Shown here: one piece after another, positions 1-13,859 of the stretch
How the letters are laid out: the number at the start of each line of letters is the position of its first letter
Numbering within the stretch: the stretch's first letter is position 1
Origin: Druceiella hillmani
Taxonomy: Eukaryota; Arthropoda; Insecta; Lepidoptera; Hepialidae
Direction: 5' to 3'
DNA: 64,000 nt
Assembly: GCA_039881145.1 (NCBI GenBank)
Contig: JAYKKI010000004.1
Coordinates: 48,663,001-48,727,000 of the forward strand
Made by a program: the position numbers and the translations under genes
Notes under the pieces: model-generated
What the model saw: the letters and a program-made list of their open reading frames with translations, nothing else
The model's database searches: none
Told to the model about the DNA's origin: nothing

Positions 1-214
1 CCTATATTTTACAACTTAATCGTTATATGAGAAATATTTGAGAATCTGTTCAAAAATATAAGTAACAAAATGTGATATGCTTGTTTGGTTCAGTTTTATA
101 TGTTATTCGAATCTTTTAGTTTAACGCTATATTTAAAATTGAATTATATGACCTAATAAAGTATTCACTTTAAGGGTGCATATAAGATATAAATATTTTA
201 GAAGTAAATAAAAT

Positions 215-300
215 TCATTAAATACGAGTTGAACTCGCACAACTGGGGTTCCGTACACACTTAAGCACATAAACATGGAAGGGTGCAAAGTTTTCTCTTA
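215..300 (+). repeat. Dispersed family fragment (palindromic end)
   Basis: ATACGAGTTGAACTCGCACA followed by GGGGTTCCGTACACAC is the same end found at 39.2 kb. The copy is cut short shortly after. Confidence 0.5.
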
Positions 301-640
301 AAACTTTTTCCAAATGCGAGAAAATATTTGAATTTCTCAAAAAGTTTAGATATTTAAACTAGTTTACCGGTAATTATTAATATTAAATCGCAAACAAATT
401 GAAATAAACACACAACACAAATTTGAAAACTGTTTTTTTATAGATCAAAAATAACATTATAATAAATAAGGTGAACAAGGGATAAGCATATTTGCTGAAC
501 TAATTTTACCGCAGATTAACACGCGTGGATTTTACATTAAGGCGATGAAATTTACTTGCAAGTTTCACTCTTTCCGTACATTTAAACAATATGTTTAATA
601 AATATATTTTTCCACATATTGACTCCTTATATTATCATAT

Positions 641-1400
641 CTTTATTATTGGACCACTTCTGGTATTAAAAACTCGCCCACATGAATCTTATACATGTAA
701 ACATTTACTTTTCATTGGGGTTGTTCCCCAATGAAAAGACTGAAAAATGTATTTCGATGCTTGTCGAATCGAAATACACTTTTCATATGGTTATTATTCC
801 ACTTGAATAAATATAAAAACTCGCTTATGAGATCTGATACATATAATAATATTTATTAAAATCTCTTTTCATTGGTTAACAAACATCTTAAAACACTCTT
901 CATCTTATTATTATTCCACGCGAGTAAATATAAATATTCGTCTATGAGAATCTGATACATGTAATAACATTTATGAAAATCTCTTTTCATTGGGTAACAA
1001 ACATCAAAATACACTCTTCATATCGTTATTATTCCACGCGAGTAAATTTAAAAACTCGCCTTTGAGAATCTGTTACATATAATAAGATTTATGAAAATCT
1101 CTTGTCATCGGATAACAAACAACGAAATACACTCTTCATATCGTTATTATTCCACGGGGGTAAATTTAAAAACTCGCCTATGAGAATCTGATACATGTAA
1201 TAAGATGTACGAAAATCTCTTTTCATTAGGTAACAAACATCGAAATACACTCTTCATATTATTATTATTCCACGCGAATAAATATAAAAAATCGCCTATG
1301 AGAATCTGATACATGTAATAAGATTTATGAAAATCTCTTTTCATTGGGTAACAAACATTGAAATACACTTTTCATATTGTTATTATTTGCGAGTAAAATT
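641..1400 (+). repeat. Tandem array of about 118 bp, six copies
   Basis: The marker TTATTATTCCACGCGAGTAA recurs near 791, 906, 1026, 1144 and 1261. Each is followed by ACTCGCCTATGAGAATCTG and AAATCTCTTTTCATTGG. The first copy is diverged. Open frames within it are by-products. Confidence 0.9.
708..785. repeat. Two short hairpins at the start of the 118-bp array
   Basis: 708-720 and 726-738 are perfect 13-bp inverted repeats (CTTTTCATTGGGG) with a 5-nt loop. A second imperfect hairpin, TGTATTTCGA with TCGAAATACA, follows. Confidence 0.8.
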
Positions 1401-1574
1401 AAAGGCAAATAACTTATCTACTCCGTCACAAAATTATATGCCCGGCAAATTTGATAAAGATTCTTCGCTTGGTTGCAAAAGTCATTAGGTATAAATAGAC
1501 CGACAAACCGACTTTCGTATTTGTATTAATTAATGTGGATGCCACATTAATATCTATTGATTTATGTAGCTGCA

Positions 1575-2225
1575 ACGAGATGAAATGTGTGAAATTTTGT
1601 TTTTCTCCCTACTCAAGTTTCAAAATGTTTTTAAATACGCTAGTTAACTAATATTAGTATTATCTGTCAAAACATTTGCCAATAAAAATGACTGTGTTGA
1701 TTTACGCCATAATTATTAATCTGCAGAGTTTACTTTGATCATATTCCAATTTTGAAAGTGCATGAATTTGTAACGTATAAAAGATGAAATGTGTGAAATC
1801 TGGTTGTTCTCCTTACTCAACTATAGTTTCAAAATGTTTTAAATGCACTGACTACCTAATATTAATATTACATTTCAATAGAATTTAAATACTAACCATT
1901 TGCCAAAGAAAATGACTGTGTCGATTTACGCCACAACGATTAATCTACAGAATTTACATTTGTCATATTCCAGTTTTTAAAATATATGAATTTGTAACGT
2001 AAAAAGATGAAATGAGTGAAATTTTGTTGTTCTTGTTACTCAACTACAGTTTGAAAATGATTATAAATACGCTGGCTACCTAATATTAATATTATCTTTC
2101 ATTAGAATTTAAAAAATAACTGTTTACCAACAAAAATGACTGTATCTATTTACGTCACAATTATTAAATCTGCAGAATTTACATTTGTCACATTCCAGTT
2201 TTGAATTTTTAAAATAAAATACTAG
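1575..2225 (+). repeat. Three tandem copies of a 205-225-bp unit
   Basis: GATGAAATGTGTGAAAT occurs at 1579, 1783 and 2006. Each is followed by a CTCAACTATAGTTTCAAAATG-like stretch and AATGACTGTGT. It lies immediately beside the 118-bp array. Confidence 0.85.
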
Positions 2226-3038
2226 CATTTGGAACACATTATAAATGTTTTCATTTAACTACAAAATTTATCTTTGTGATATTCCACTCTGGAAAATATT
2301 CCAATTTTGGACATGAAAATATTTTAATTTTAAACACATCATAATAAATTTGGTTTTCTAGAGAATTTACGTTTGTCGCATTCGAATTTCGAAAATTGAA
2401 CTAATTTATTCAAACGTAAATCATCAAATCAAGTAAACAACATTAAAATCATAGATTATTACTTAATCGCAATACCCTACGAACCCTTATAGTATCTTTT
2501 GCTCTTTCTACGTTCTACAACATGCTTCCTAAAGGTTAAAATGACACGTAAATATTATGTCTGTAACAAACGTTAACGTATTCAGATTTTATCCAAAAGA
2601 TATGAATGCGACCCTGCAAGACGGTCGCCCTCCGAACTATCACACTGCAGCCATAAATAAAACTACCGAAGCCTTTTACGGGCACTCAAACCTTTTTACG
2701 ACCGAGACCCTTCGTGCGACGCCCGTGAGAATTTACATTCTACTCGCATCTGGACTCTCATCCCTTTGCTGACAAGTAATTAGCGGATTCAATGGAGGGA
2801 ATCCAGGTCAAACAGTTGGCTATAATGTCATTTTATTTTAGACTTATTTGATTGCAACAATTAGCAGTTTTATTACGTTTCGACATTACAAAACTAAATT
2901 CAAAATCAGAGGTATTATACCTTATTTTTATAACAATTTTATGCTACAAATTCAAAAGCGACATTAAAAGTAGTTCTCGAATCAATAGGAGTGTTAATAC
3001 TGAAAGTTTTTAGAATTTTAAAAATGGAACTAACTTTT
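2226..3038. other. Non-coding, with a GC-richer island at about 2600-2770
   Basis: A 71-codon open frame (2557-2772) crosses the island, but it has no recognisable domain or splice context. Otherwise AT-rich sequence with nothing identified. Confidence 0.5.
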
Positions 3039-3152
3039 ATTGAATATATTTAACGTTAATTTAGCAAAGATCTTTCTAATAGCTCATCAATCTTTGCTAA
3101 TAGCCCACCTGAAGATGTAATACAACGAGACCTAGGTCGTGGTAAAGAACTC
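3039..3152. mobile_element. Fold-back element, copy A (partial)
   Basis: The outer tip TTGAATATATTTAACGTTAA is followed by the family core (GCCCACCTGAAGATGTAA, then CGAGACCTAGGTCGTGGT). The distal arm is replaced by a short CT-rich run, so the copy is truncated. Confidence 0.65.
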
Positions 3153-3536
3153 TACTCTCTCTCTCTACACTTTCCTCGTACCAATTCCTAAACTTAATAA
3201 GTTTAATTCTGTATCGTGAGCTGCAGAACATTGAAATTAACTTCAATTGCTGCCGTTGAAAGGAGTCTCTCGTGCAGATTATTATTGAGATGGATCATGA
3301 TATGAACACGCTTTAACTTATTAAAACTGAAGTACTTATAAACAGAAGCGCGTAATCGTAAGATCCCTGTCGAATTATAATCGATCGGTTATAACTTATA
3401 TCTATATAGATCGGTTATAACTTTGTTACTGATTAAGACCACAATAAAAATCATAAAAAGTCATGGAATGCAAATTTTCTCGTGTTAAATTCATCTTAAA
3501 GAGATACACATAATTAAAATTGCCATCAACTTATAA

Positions 3537-3730
3537 TTGAATATATTTGGCGTTAATTTTGTAGATATTCATTATTCAACATTAAATGAAACTACGTGAT
3601 GTAGTATTATTTCTACTATCTTTGCTAATAGCCCACCTGAATATGTTGTAATACAACGAAACCTAGGTCATGGTAAAGAACTTAAAGAAATTAGAAATAA
3701 TACTACATCACGTAGTTTCATTTAATTGTG
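3537..3730. mobile_element. Fold-back element, copy B (near-complete hairpin)
   Basis: The arms 3581-3615 and 3692-3726 are perfect 35-bp inverted repeats (they include GAAACTACGTGATGTAGTA). Between them is the family core, with GCCCACCTGA and CAACGAAACCTAGGTC. An outer tip TTGAATATATTTGGCGTTAA is present on the left. The element is flanked by a 12-bp direct repeat ATCAACTTATAA (3525-3536 and 3731-3742), which looks like a target-site duplication. No coding capacity. Confidence 0.75.
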
Positions 3731-4129
3731 ATCAACTTATAAATCAAATAACAAATTCAAGCAAGCATGCCAATCGTTTACCAAACGGATCGATTTTATT
3801 ATCATTAAATCTGAATTAAAAATGGATAGTTTCAAGAATCTTCAATGCTACCCTCGATTCATTTCGTTGAATATACCTGGAAAAGGTTACTTTTACAATT
3901 TTATTTCAATAAGTCCTTTCAAAAGTCGTTTAACCCAAAATGAAACTAATATCCAAATTTTTCAAATAATTTCCATTAAATATTCCTTAAAAATGTCACG
4001 AAACATGACTACGCTCTGAGTATACTCGTAAGTCGCATCGCAACTATATATGACGAGATATGTGTGTGAGATATGTGATAAAATACATATTGGCATAAAA
4101 ATCTTATTTAACGCCTTGTCTTTTTTTAC

Positions 4130-4130
<1 letters not shown>

Positions 4131-4178
<48 letters not shown>

Positions 4179-4190
4179 CACATATGTGTG
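4131..4190. repeat. (AT)n microsatellite
   Basis: Alternating TA for about 40 nt, then imperfect TACATATACACATATGTG. Confidence 0.98.
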
Positions 4191-4398
4191 TGTTTTTATT
4201 TTTGTGTAAAGTTTGCTTACAGCAATAAATTTGCATCACAAAAATACCCTTTTGGATGAATTTACCTTTGTACCTTAGCTTGAACTTTAAGACGAATTGC
4301 TGTAATAATCTTGACAATATCTATTTAACAGTTTTAAACCCACACGCTTGGTCTTACTACGTGAGTGCTAATTAATCATGAAATGTGAAGTTTTTGGC

Positions 4399-4409
4399 GG
4401 GGGGGGGGG
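4399..4409 (+). repeat. Poly-G run of 11
   Basis: Eleven consecutive G in otherwise AT-rich DNA. Confidence 0.95.
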
Positions 4410-5384
4410 AATTACAAAAAATTTAATTGCAAGCTGTACTTAAAAAATTACTTTATTAGATATTTAAAATACAATAGTTTAGTATTTTTACATAACGTTT
4501 AAATAAACAGACAAGTACTGTAACTGTAAATATATCAAATAAACACAATGAAACTTAGAAAATGTTTGAAAGAGACAAAACTGAATTTTAATTTGTGAAC
4601 GCAATATGTATTGCGATGAAATATCTGTCCAAAACAGTCTAATAATTTTGCCATTATACCCGAGCAAACAAATAGACAAACAGACGAATAGATTTTGATA
4701 AATTGGTTTTGAGTTCAGAGTAGATTAAATAATATATTTAAACAATTGTTTGAGTAATACATTTAATAAAACAGATACACCTTTATTAAACTCATATAAT
4801 AGTTCATGTCAATGTCTAACTATAAAAAATGAAATAATAATTCAGCAACAAATGCATAAAATAGACAACAAGTCTTGAAAACGACAATAAATAGATACAA
4901 TAATATCTAAATACACTTTTATTCTCTACACACGTATCAAATAGCCTAGTAAAACAATTTCCAACATATACAAAAGTATGCATAAGATAATAATATACAT
5001 AAGATAATAATGAGCGACATGAAAATTTTCTATGGGAAATTTTCAAAATTAACATCAGTAACATCATATGCCTTTAAATCTCGATGAATTTAATACTTTC
5101 AAGGGCAAAATAAACAAAAAAATGGGAGTGGGCATATACCTTCTAAAAGCATTAAAATTAAGTACAGGTATGTTCAAAGGTGTTAAGCAACTAAAATATT
5201 AATACATGAGTAGGTAAGTAAGTAAGTGTGTATAGGTACATACAAAGGCATCAATCGACTAAGTATGGGTAGAAATGTAGCTAGAAAATAAAAATATATA
5301 CAAAGGCATGAAACTAATTGAAAAAAAGTATTTGAACTTTTCCACAATGTTCACATTCCGATTCATTTTACGAGGACAATTAGA
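4410..5384. other. AT-rich non-coding stretch
   Basis: Short open frames only, all low-complexity. A short (AAGT)n run occurs at 5211-5230. Nothing else seen. Confidence 0.5.
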
Positions 5385-5533
5385 ATCTTTGCTAATAGCC
5401 CACCTGAAGATGTAATACAACGAAACCTAGGTCGTGGTGAAGAACTAAAAGAAAGTAGAAATAATACTACATCACGTAGTTTCATTTGATTGTGAATAAT
5501 GAATTTCTACAAAATTAAAGCCAAATATATTCA
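5385..5533. mobile_element. Fold-back element, copy C (right half complete)
   Basis: It has the same core and arm as copy B, followed by the full outer part running to CCAAATATATTCAG. Read on the opposite strand this matches the left outer part of copy B over about 80 bp, which shows that the full element has long inverted repeats. Confidence 0.7.
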
Positions 5534-8500
5534 GAATTTATGAGGACTTTAGAAACTACTGGCTGATTCGGTCTAACTGATATTTAATGTTATATTGAAG
5601 ACCAACATATAGCAACATTATAATATCACTTATGCTGCAGAAAGGAAACTCGAGACCACCAAGGAACAAATGCGTTGTGATCATTTAAAGGCTCTCTATT
5701 TTAAATAAGAATTAAACTTTCAAAATAAATCTTTAAATTCACGAATATTGTTAACTTATAACTACACTATGATAAAACTAAAAGACAAATATCTTCTATA
5801 AAAACCAAAAAAGCTGTATCGAGATCGATACATCGGTTGAAAAGTTATGTAGGACAACGTACAAGAAAAAAATTGAACGAACTGAGAATACTAGTTTCAG
5901 TATTAAAATCTACTGAAATTCAGTATTAAAATCTGTTGAATATTTCAATAAGACCGCGAAACCGGATAAACCAGCAATAAAAAAACATAACTTGCAAAAT
6001 TAGTATATAATATTTATATTTATATGATCATACGATCTTATAGTTCATTATATCTCTTATACGATCGGTATACGACCGGTTATACGACGGTTATATGATC
6101 TTATAGTTCATTATATCTCTTTGTCTATCGGAGCCAATTTATTTCAGACCCCGAAACATTATTACAAGAAATAAGTAAAAATCGCTCTAAGAATTTACTC
6201 TGCAAATTTAACGAGGAAATTTATTTCGTCATCACGAGCATGATGAAAAGAAGAAAATGAAGTTCGCTTTATGCTCATTTAATTATTTAATTGCTCAATT
6301 GCTATTTATTTCCCGGAAGCTCGATTCGGAAACAAAAAGGCGACTTCGATTTCGTCAGAGGCAGATGCGAGCGAAACGAAAAGAACAAGTTGTAAATTTG
6401 AAATTGAAAGGCGGAACAGATAATTAAAGGCGAAACTTCGTCGGAATTTCGGAGCTTTTGCAAAATATGTAATATTGTATTTTACAATGTCGAGAGAAAG
6501 CTCCCCTACTTTTGTGAGACACCGTACAGCGAAATTTTGGTTAAAAATCGATTACAACTTGTTCGAATATCTGCATACTTGGTGGGGGAATTGGGCAGTG
6601 TTCTGATACAACCGATGTTAAATTTTATAACTTTTGCATTCATCCGTAAAGTTTAAAAGCTTCAGCCTATATTTATGTTAATTTCTGTAATTATAAATCT
6701 GATGTACGATTAGTAAATGTTACAAAGATGCGTTAAAACTTTATAACAATATTTAAATAAGGCTCTACTATATGAACTGAGGAATTATGGGCACTAAACT
6801 TAAACACCTCACCGCGTCAAATTTGAATTATGAATCTTTAGCTACTTTAATGATTAAATTTATTCTATTTTTATATTTATTCCGCGTTAACTAATAAAGT
6901 GAATATTACTTCGCAGATTAGTTAATTTTTTTAAGTTAATATTATTCTTATCTCATGTAACCAGCAGTAGAGATTACAAATGTAAAACCAAGATAATATC
7001 CAGCAGATGTGTGTGAAATATTGAAATAAAGGAATAACGTTTAAACATATTAGACACGTTTTTCCATCCATTCAAGTCGCACTTAAGCAGTTGTCAATAC
7101 ATTTTCAGAGATCTTTATAATACAATTGTAAATAATTGATTATGAATCTTTTTGTATTAATAGTTTTAAATTTGTTTGTTATTTTTTTTAATTCGAAGAT
7201 TATTATTGACCACATTTTATTTTAACTCTTTTATTATACTTTTGTTATACTTATTTAAGAAAATATTTTTTATTTTGCCAGTATCTAAAAATATTAAACA
7301 TTATCAGCCTCACTAGTGCACCTATTAGTTTAACTTGACAATCCTTCAATTATTATTATTAGATAGATTATTATTAGATTCAATTATTATATTAGATAAT
7401 AAGTATTAGAAAATAGTTAAAATGAAGGTCATTATATTCGAGTGATATTTTTAGAAACAGTTACGTCAACGCATAATGGTCGCATTTCAAAAGCAAAAAG
7501 GCGAAGAAAGGAAATTTTACGCTGTTGGGTAGACAAGCTTGTGTTATCATAATAGGTAACGCATTAATATTTACCTTTTATATATAAATGTGACGAGTAT
7601 TCCGTGTTTCACAAAATGAGAGCGGGATACATGCGTTCATAAGCGCTTCAGTACTTGCATCGAGGAAATTTGAAACTGCATAGCAGCTAAGTATTTCAGT
7701 TTGTGAAACGCTTAGAAGAGACGTAGTTCATCAACGATTTTCCAGAAGGCTGAACAAAGAGCCGACCATAACTCTGAAAAATAAAGGAAAAATTTTCTCG
7801 AGTTTTTCAAAAAGTTTACCACTTGCATATGGCGATAAATATAAAAAATAACAGCCCGAAAGGATAGGACTATCAGTTACAATTACCGTTAGACTGAGTT
7901 TTTAAACGTAAAATTATTTACTTCTGTTGTAATATTTTGCGAAGGAAAAAGATGTTATGAAAAGTTATGCCATATCCAAGAGGCTAAGCAATATTTCACC
8001 ATGACCTACATTTATGCTCTTTTTATTCAAAAATTTTAAATACCTTGCAAATTTCAATATCACGTACTCAGTAATACATACTCAGTAAATATTATTAAAT
8101 ATTTACGTGTAAATAATACGTACTCAGTAAATATTATTAAATATTTACGAGTAAATTGGTATATATTTTAAAGCCTACGAGTTCAAATCGCATTTGTATT
8201 AGTTTCCTTTTTCCTAATTTTATTATGAATAGCTTTTACAGAACCTATTCTATCAATGTAGAAGAAAAATCCAAATACCTATATTTTCACACTTAGGAAA
8301 TATTTATCCATTCACACGTGCAAACTTAAAAGAAGATCGAACTTACGAACTGAGTTTTCCATTCTAACATTTCGCCAAAAAAAAATATATATATATTTTA
8401 GCAACCAACCCCAATCCGCAGACGTGAATGCCAAAATTAATAGCACCGTCGCTTGGCAAACGAAAGCGCTCATATAATAACGAAAATCGAAAAGCAAATT

Positions 8501-9193
8501 GTAATTACGTTTTTAATAAGCATCGGAAGGAATATACGCGCCCGCTTATTAGTCCAAGGCCAGGCCAGACATCGCGTTCAAGGCCAAAACGGGCCTTCAC
8601 GCTCCATTTTAATTGGATCACCGTTCGTGGGCTGACTTCGCCTCTGTCGGCGATTACCGCTTACAAATAATCTAAACCAGTGGAATTCAAAATGTGGCCC
8701 GGGAATGGTACGCGCCTAAAAAATTAGCACAAAACTACCAATCTTAAAAAAAATGTTTTAAATTTGTAAAGCTCAACGAATTGCAACAAAAGATATACTG
8801 GCTTCGGAAAGCATATTTAAAAATGTTTCACTTAGACATGTAATACAAACTCGTTTTTTTACTTTTCTTCTCCAGAATAATGTGGCGAATCATACCTGTA
8901 ATAAAAATTATGGAAAAAACATGCATTAATTTTCAAATAATATTTTCTAGCGGTTTTTAAAGTTTTATTTCTTTAGAAGTTGATTAATATTTGATGTAAT
9001 AAATCTATTGAAGTGATTTTATGTCAAAGAATTCAATTTTTTTTAATTTCAAAGTTTCAAGGTGAATTTCTCGAAAATTGTTTCATTATTGCACATTTAC
9101 CACATATATTTTCCATTCCGAATGATCAAGAGTTGTTCATCTTTCGGTAGATGACCTACGTACTTTCTTAGCGTTTCACAAAGTTTTCCATGA
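5534..9193. other. Non-coding stretch with two GC-richer islands
   Basis: A 24-bp segment GATCTTATAGTTCATTATAT is duplicated near 6033 and 6098. Islands at about 6200-6420 and 8400-8700 are richer in CpG, but their overlapping short frames show no domain. At 8065-8155 a module ACTCAGTAAATATTATTAAA is duplicated. Confidence 0.45.
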
Positions 9194-9232
9194 AAAAGCA
9201 CTTTAGTACAATGCAGGTACTAAAGTGCTTTT
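9194..9232. repeat. Perfect 16-bp inverted repeat
   Basis: AAAAGCACTTTAGTAC (9194-9209) is repeated inverted at 9217-9232 with a 7-nt loop. A terminator or small hairpin RNA cannot be claimed from this alone. Confidence 0.9.
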
Positions 9233-11329
9233 GAACTCACGTTTATATAATATACACAGATGTTGTTAAATTGATGTTGTTAATTGCTATACCAATCGAA
9301 TGCATTTCTCGATATAAAAAACACGGCTATAACTAATATATTTTTGTATCTCATCTAGCTTTCGAGATACACTATATAGATATTCACACTTCAGGGTTAA
9401 GCATCCTGCAGTGCCCATAAACCGTGTACCGCGTGGCATATCCAAAGCGAATCTCCTTTCAATAATGAGCGATACGCGCATTATTTTGTAGAAATAAAAA
9501 TCGGTTATAATTAGGATTAATAAAATGATGAAAATGAAAAATATTTCGATATTGAAAAATTTTCTTTAGAGAATAACATAAAAAATCTTGTTATACCAAT
9601 TAACTATCACCTGTATGCCTATACCCTGACGACATCTTTGTTCTATAAAACAGGATGACCGAAAGAGTAGCGAAATTTTCTTAAAACTTTGACATCGAAC
9701 TGATACCTTACCATGACATCTAACTATGAAAAAAATAAACAGTAAACGCTGAATTTCTTAAAATAATAGTTTGTATGAAATATAAATAAGCGATACGTAC
9801 GCTAATACTAAAAAAAGTTGAATATCACTGGTTTAAACGTTTTTAGGCAGCTATACGCCCGGGTGAGGGGTGAGGTTATGTGGAATTCGTTAATGACGAC
9901 TAATGTCTGATGTTAAAAGGATCTGCTGAAGTATTTTTATTTCATTTCGCGGTTCCGTTTGATGCGAGGCGTTGCCTGGGAAATTTACGATTATTTGATA
10001 TGCATTTGATTAATGTATTCGTTTGTACATCGCTCTTTCGGCAATTTTATATATAGCTTTCATAAATTCGGGTGTTTTACAGTTTAATAAAACATGTCTT
10101 TATTTTCGTTAATGTGCACAAAACTTTTTTTGTAACTGTTTTGTCAACAAAAATGAAGAATATTCAAAATGTTAACTCACTGACAGGTGCAAAGCCAAAA
10201 TCTAAATTACACCATAAAAACCTGTGAAATTCGCTCATTTAAAACATTAGGTCACTTCATAATTGTGCATATCTTTTACGTGTACATCTTTTTTGTGTAC
10301 ATTTTGTGTACTGTACAACATATATACAAGTCGACGTGCACATTTCAATAACACGATATATCTAATCATTAAAAGAAAGTGCTGAGATATTTACTTGAAT
10401 CAATATGGAAGTTTGAAATAAACACAACAGATGGCATTATTACATATTTTTACGACAGATCTTAAAATTAGTTTGCCCCGTAATTTTTAAGAATGAGTTA
10501 TATTTCAAGAAAAATTATATTAATTGAATATTTATAATGGAAATCATCGCGCGTGACAAAAAACAGTTCGGGAAAAACGAAATCACTGACGTGAATTATA
10601 AGAATTTAAAAATGATCTTAAAAAGAAAACTCTTCTCAAGTTTAAGTATTATATACATATATTTTAGGTAATTATAACTTGATTAACAGATCACTTATAT
10701 TCGTTAAAACGAAATAGCTTTTCCATTTAACTTGACATCGCTACAAAATGTATAGTTGTTGGTACATTACCGTATAGAAAAAACATAGATGCCAGAATTT
10801 TTCTTACACCCCTCACAATACCTCAGGAAAGGTGTTATAGCACTTAAGTTATTCGATAAAGGCACTTTCCATAAATTCTCAAACTTTTAAACATTCACTT
10901 TCTAATCGCTGCACTAGATCAAGGTGTAATGGCTTAAGGCTTTACCTTCCTCCATTCTTATGTAATATTAGTGGTAAAAATACTCGAGGTAAGTTGTTTA
11001 AGCCAAACTTGGACATAAAAGGTTTTCTGATTAATGGTCGTGCTATCTTGACACGTTATTTTGGCAGCGAATTTTTTTTTGTTTTTCTCAATTTTCTTAT
11101 ATATTATTTACTCCTTTTCACAAATAAGTAGTCTGGGAGGTTTTTCACATACTCTGCTTCAGTCGGTTTTACCGACTATAAATAAATAGCTGGTACTCTG
11201 CGTTCAATAAATAAGAAAGCTCTGCATCTTGTCCTTTTTTTGTCACAGCTTCAAATTTTCTACCAATTCAAAGTTTCATGAAATTCGGCAAAGCAGCATC
11301 TACTCGTAGCTTCAAATGAGGATCTTGGT
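9233..11329. other. Non-coding stretch
   Basis: A GC-richer patch lies at about 9845-10010. No convincing exon or repeat seen. Confidence 0.4.
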
Positions 11330-11965
11330 GAAACGTTTCAAAATAAAAAGAATCACTCTACAAGGGTTTCGTACACATTTAGTCACTTAAAAACATGGAA
11401 ATATATATCGTATTTCTATGAAACTATTCACTAATATTCACAACGTATATGTATTGTCTACTATATGCTCTACAGGTGTAAAAACATAGTGCATGTTTAA
11501 AAATTGTAAAGCTCCTAAAACCCTATACTATTTTTTATGATTTTAGGTTAAAAAGTTTTAGAATAAGAGGAAGAATATATAAATATTTTACTAGTATATC
11601 CCTGAAAATATATGTTTAAGCGATAGTATTTCTCTGAAGATACATGTTTATGCGATAGTATGTCTCTGAAGATATATGTATATGCGATAATATATCTCTG
11701 AAAATATACTACCTAAAGTACGGAAAATATTTTTGAGGCCATTATTATTAGTATTTTCAAACGATACCACAAACTACGGATGGAATTAAAAATAAAATCG
11801 AAAACTTAATTTGCGTCCCCCCTAAAATTTTCGTGTAAGTATTTTAATGTTAGCAATGAGATATTTGCGGGATAATATAATATATTTTATTACTGCCCTG
11901 GCAGCAGACAGACACGTGAATGATCTTATAAGAGTTTCGTTTTTCCTTTAGTGAAATATTAAACT
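11330..11965 (+). mobile_element. Dispersed family copy with a 37-bp tandem array inside
   Basis: It starts TACAAGGGTTTCGTACACAT and ends with CAGACAGACACGTG then TTATAAGAGTTTCG, matching the family ends. The interior at 11585-11710 has about four copies of a 37-bp unit with CTCTGAAGATATATG and GCGATAGTAT. Confidence 0.6.
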
Positions 11966-12467
11966 TCCTAAACCTCCTCGCCTCTCCAATATCTTTAATT
12001 TTCCAATTAGGAATCTGAAAACTCGAAAAAAATAGTTTTATTGGAAATTTAATTGAAATTACTAAGATTAATTTGCATCAACAATTCCTAGAAGTGCTAT
12101 TCTAAACATTAGGGAAACTTATTTTATGCGTTTACCCACAATTCATCAGTTTTTTTCAATTATACCTTCAGTTTTCGTCAATTTTCATATTCGTAAACAT
12201 AATATCTGCCGCGCCTTACAATCAAATCAATTTTAATATATTTAGCTGCAAATTTGAATATAATATAAGTTACTTCTGCATTACAATCCCAATTTGCGAG
12301 TAAGCCGAGCTTAACTTTCAGATTCTTTTACAGAAGAAAATTGTATTATCTTTTCATCATATTATTGGCCATTCGCATTACCATCGCTGAGAAAGTTACA
12401 AATATATATATATAGATGATTCAGTGAATAATTAATATTTTAATTTATTTGTTTACACACTTATACA

Positions 12468-12468
<1 letters not shown>

Positions 12469-12508
<40 letters not shown>
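12469..12508. repeat. (AT)n microsatellite
   Basis: About 40 nt of alternating AT; a shorter AT tract precedes it at 12402-12414. Confidence 0.97.
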
Positions 12509-12513
<5 letters not shown>

Positions 12514-13529
12514 GTAACCTATTCGTAATACAATTAAATATCCTTTCCACTTCTAAATATAATTTAGAACTTTACGGCTAAGATGTACAATTAAAGATCC
12601 TCGCACTTTAAAAGTTTAAACAAGACTTCATGTGCTCCTGTAAAAAACTTCAAAAATACTAACGGAAAAATTTGACGAAAGAAATAACAAAAGGCAATTT
12701 TACAATTTTCAAATAAAACGAAATAGAACAAATATTCTTTCGAGAAAGTTGTATACCTTACAACAATTATTTTGTATTTATTTAAATTAAATTTAATAAT
12801 ATTGACAATGAAACATGAAAGCCATATGAAAAAAACATTATTTTTTTTAAAATTCAAACAAAATTAACGCACTCTTTGGGCTACTTACCATAAATAACAG
12901 ATCATATTAAATTATTAATCCTGTTACAAACGTCAAGTCTTAAAATATCATTTACCATACGGATTGCGGTAAAATTATACTTAAACATTTTTATTAATAT
13001 ATCAAATAAATAATTATTCTCATATAATAATAAAAAAATAAATATTATAATTTTAAACTATCACAATTTTCAACCAATTAGAGTGTAACGAAAATATAAA
13101 TCCTTTTATTTTAAACTACCCAGTCACAGCTTTTAGAAAAGAAAATCTATTAAAAAAATTATCAAGTACGAACATAATTTCTGCTGTACCTTTCACATGC
13201 GTAAAAATTCCAGCGAAAATGGTCTAGAAAATTCGCTATAGTTTTCCTGTAATTTTCTAGTCCAACTTTGCAAACCCTGTTCTTTCATGATTTTTGATTT
13301 AGTACGAGTTTCGAAAATAAGAAGTGTATGCTTTCTTTGCACATTTCTTCAAAATTCTGAAAAAAATTGTTTTTGTCTTCTTCATAATAAGTCCAACAAA
13401 GTAATACCCTAGATGATATGTGCAATTAACAAATAATTATTGAGTACTTTATTTAACCCCACCCCCCCAAAAATTAAAAAAGATACATTATTACGTGCTA
13501 TTTCAAATATCCATGTCGCACAGCTTCCG
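12509..13529. other. Strongly AT-rich non-coding stretch
   Basis: The longest open frame (12857-12591, minus) is low-complexity Phe/Lys/Ile-rich and has no domain. Nothing else identified. Confidence 0.45.
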
Positions 13530-13625
13530 AAAAAGTCTATGCGACAAACCGACAGACAGACAGGTGAGTTATCTTATAAGGGTTTCGCTATTCCTTTTGA
13601 GGTACAGAACCCTAAACATCGAACT
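13530..13625 (+). repeat. Dispersed family fragment (GACAGACA end)
   Basis: ACCGACAGACAGACAGGTG, then TTATAAGGGTTTCGCTATTC and a final ACAGAACCCTAAAC match the family's 3' portion. Confidence 0.5.
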
Positions 13626-13859
13626 TAATAATCGTGACTAACTTCAATACTTCGAGGTACATAGTGTCATTTATGGAAGTTTTATAATATTCACTTTGAT
13701 ACATATAGGAACCAAAATCATAACTTAAAGTTTTTCTCAAGTGTACTTAATTAAAACTGTATATATTTCACTACTAATATTAACATTAAATTAAATATTA
13801 ATTTACCCAATATCATCTATGTAATTTTACTAATTTCTTTCTTGCACATAAATAGTCCA

